Translations under genes and position numbers: made by a program | From: Clostridium sp. CF012 | Lineage (GTDB): Bacteria > Bacillota > Clostridia > Clostridiales > Clostridiaceae | NCBI RefSeq assembly: GCF_018861755.1 | Contig: NZ_JAHLEF010000020.1 | Coordinates: 1 to 64,000, forward strand | Length of the DNA: 64,000 nucleotides | Direction: 5' to 3' | The notes under the pieces: model-generated | Seen by the model: the letters and a program-made list of their open reading frames with translations, nothing else | Told to the model about the DNA's origin: nothing | Databases searched by the model: none | Shown: in pieces, positions 63,952 to 64,000 of the stretch | Layout of the letters: every line of letters begins with the position of its first letter | Numbering within the stretch: the first letter of the stretch is position 1

Positions 63952-64000
63952 TCAACCTCTTTTGCCATCTAAAATATTTCTTCTGAATTTACTTGGAGTA
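63952..64000 (-). CDS. AraC-type response regulator, C-terminal end only
   Basis: The last 15 codons of a minus-strand gene entering from the right edge: TPSKFRRNILDGKRG and stop. TPS.FR is the usual end of an AraC helix-turn-helix domain, as expected for the YesN-like partner of the adjacent histidine kinase. Confidence 0.65.
   Translation of the reverse strand, partial: TPSKFRRNILDGKRG

Overview
The window is a low-GC, AT-rich stretch of a Gram-positive spore-former, best read as Clostridium sensu stricto. The support is strong GGAGG-type ribosome sites, many T-tailed hairpin terminators, a hybrid cluster protein, a SpoVD-like PBP with PASTA domains, mannose-family PTS sets and a clostridial two-gene NHEJ module. 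Species is not decidable by eye. No rRNA, tRNA, CRISPR array, phage or intact insertion sequence was seen.

Layout. 0-9.5 kb: small membrane or secreted proteins, a decayed arginine/ornithine antiporter, a PfkB kinase, hydroxylamine reductase (hcp), a SpoVD-like transpeptidase and an aminotransferase. 9.5-12 kb: a YjiH-type transporter and the aminotransferase, divergent from an IclR regulator, with two TGAAAC/GTTTCA-type palindromes between them. 12-15.7 kb: an operon of AtuA-like (DUF1446), DUF4387, ADP-ribosylglycohydrolase and HAD phosphatase. 15.9-17.7 kb: Ku plus an ATP-dependent ligase. 17.8-19.9 kb: an ABC-2 exporter beside a ruined TetR gene. 20-23 kb: Lrp regulator with a 2-hydroxyacid dehydrogenase, a DapB-like reductase and a GNAT.

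23.4-30.2 kb is a self-contained sigma-54 regulon. A RocR-like enhancer-binding protein sits among brnQ, an M20 amidohydrolase and a YtcJ-like amidohydrolase. Each of these three genes has a GG-N10-GC promoter, and two exact copies of AGAGTAAA-N6-TTTACTCT lie at enhancer positions. The logic suggests import of branched-chain amino acids and hydrolysis of N-acylated or amide compounds under one activator.

30.5-35.2 kb: Mn-type superoxide dismutase, small proteins, an HTH-TPR regulator divergent from an MFS transporter. 35.2-43.9 kb: an amino-sugar operon (GntR regulator, two mannose-family IIB-IIC-IID sets, one IIA, class II aldolase, PfkB kinase, AgaS-like SIS protein), consistent with galactosamine/tagatose-phosphate metabolism. 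44-46.8 kb is a patch of gene debris with a cassette-like inverted repeat, a GNAT, a ThpR-type phosphodiesterase and a fragment of the NHEJ ligase.

46.8-55.5 kb is one long minus-strand operon of eleven genes resembling the E. coli ydjXYZ-ynjBCD locus joined to a MacB/FtsX-type ABC exporter and DUF4418. Its members are rich in exposed cysteines, and its function is not known to me; it is the best candidate for an undescribed system. 56-64 kb: L,D-transpeptidase, a lone UbiD decarboxylase of higher GC, an HD-GYP protein with a 3' frameshift, a GNAT, a 2-TM protein, a ROK-kinase remnant and a YesM-like histidine kinase whose response regulator runs off the right edge.

Two themes recur. First, several genes are reduced to short fragments (antiporter, TetR, AtuA copy, ligase tail, ROK). 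Second, three genes have a strong Shine-Dalgarno sequence but no ATG/GTG/TTG at the right distance, only ATT or ATA.
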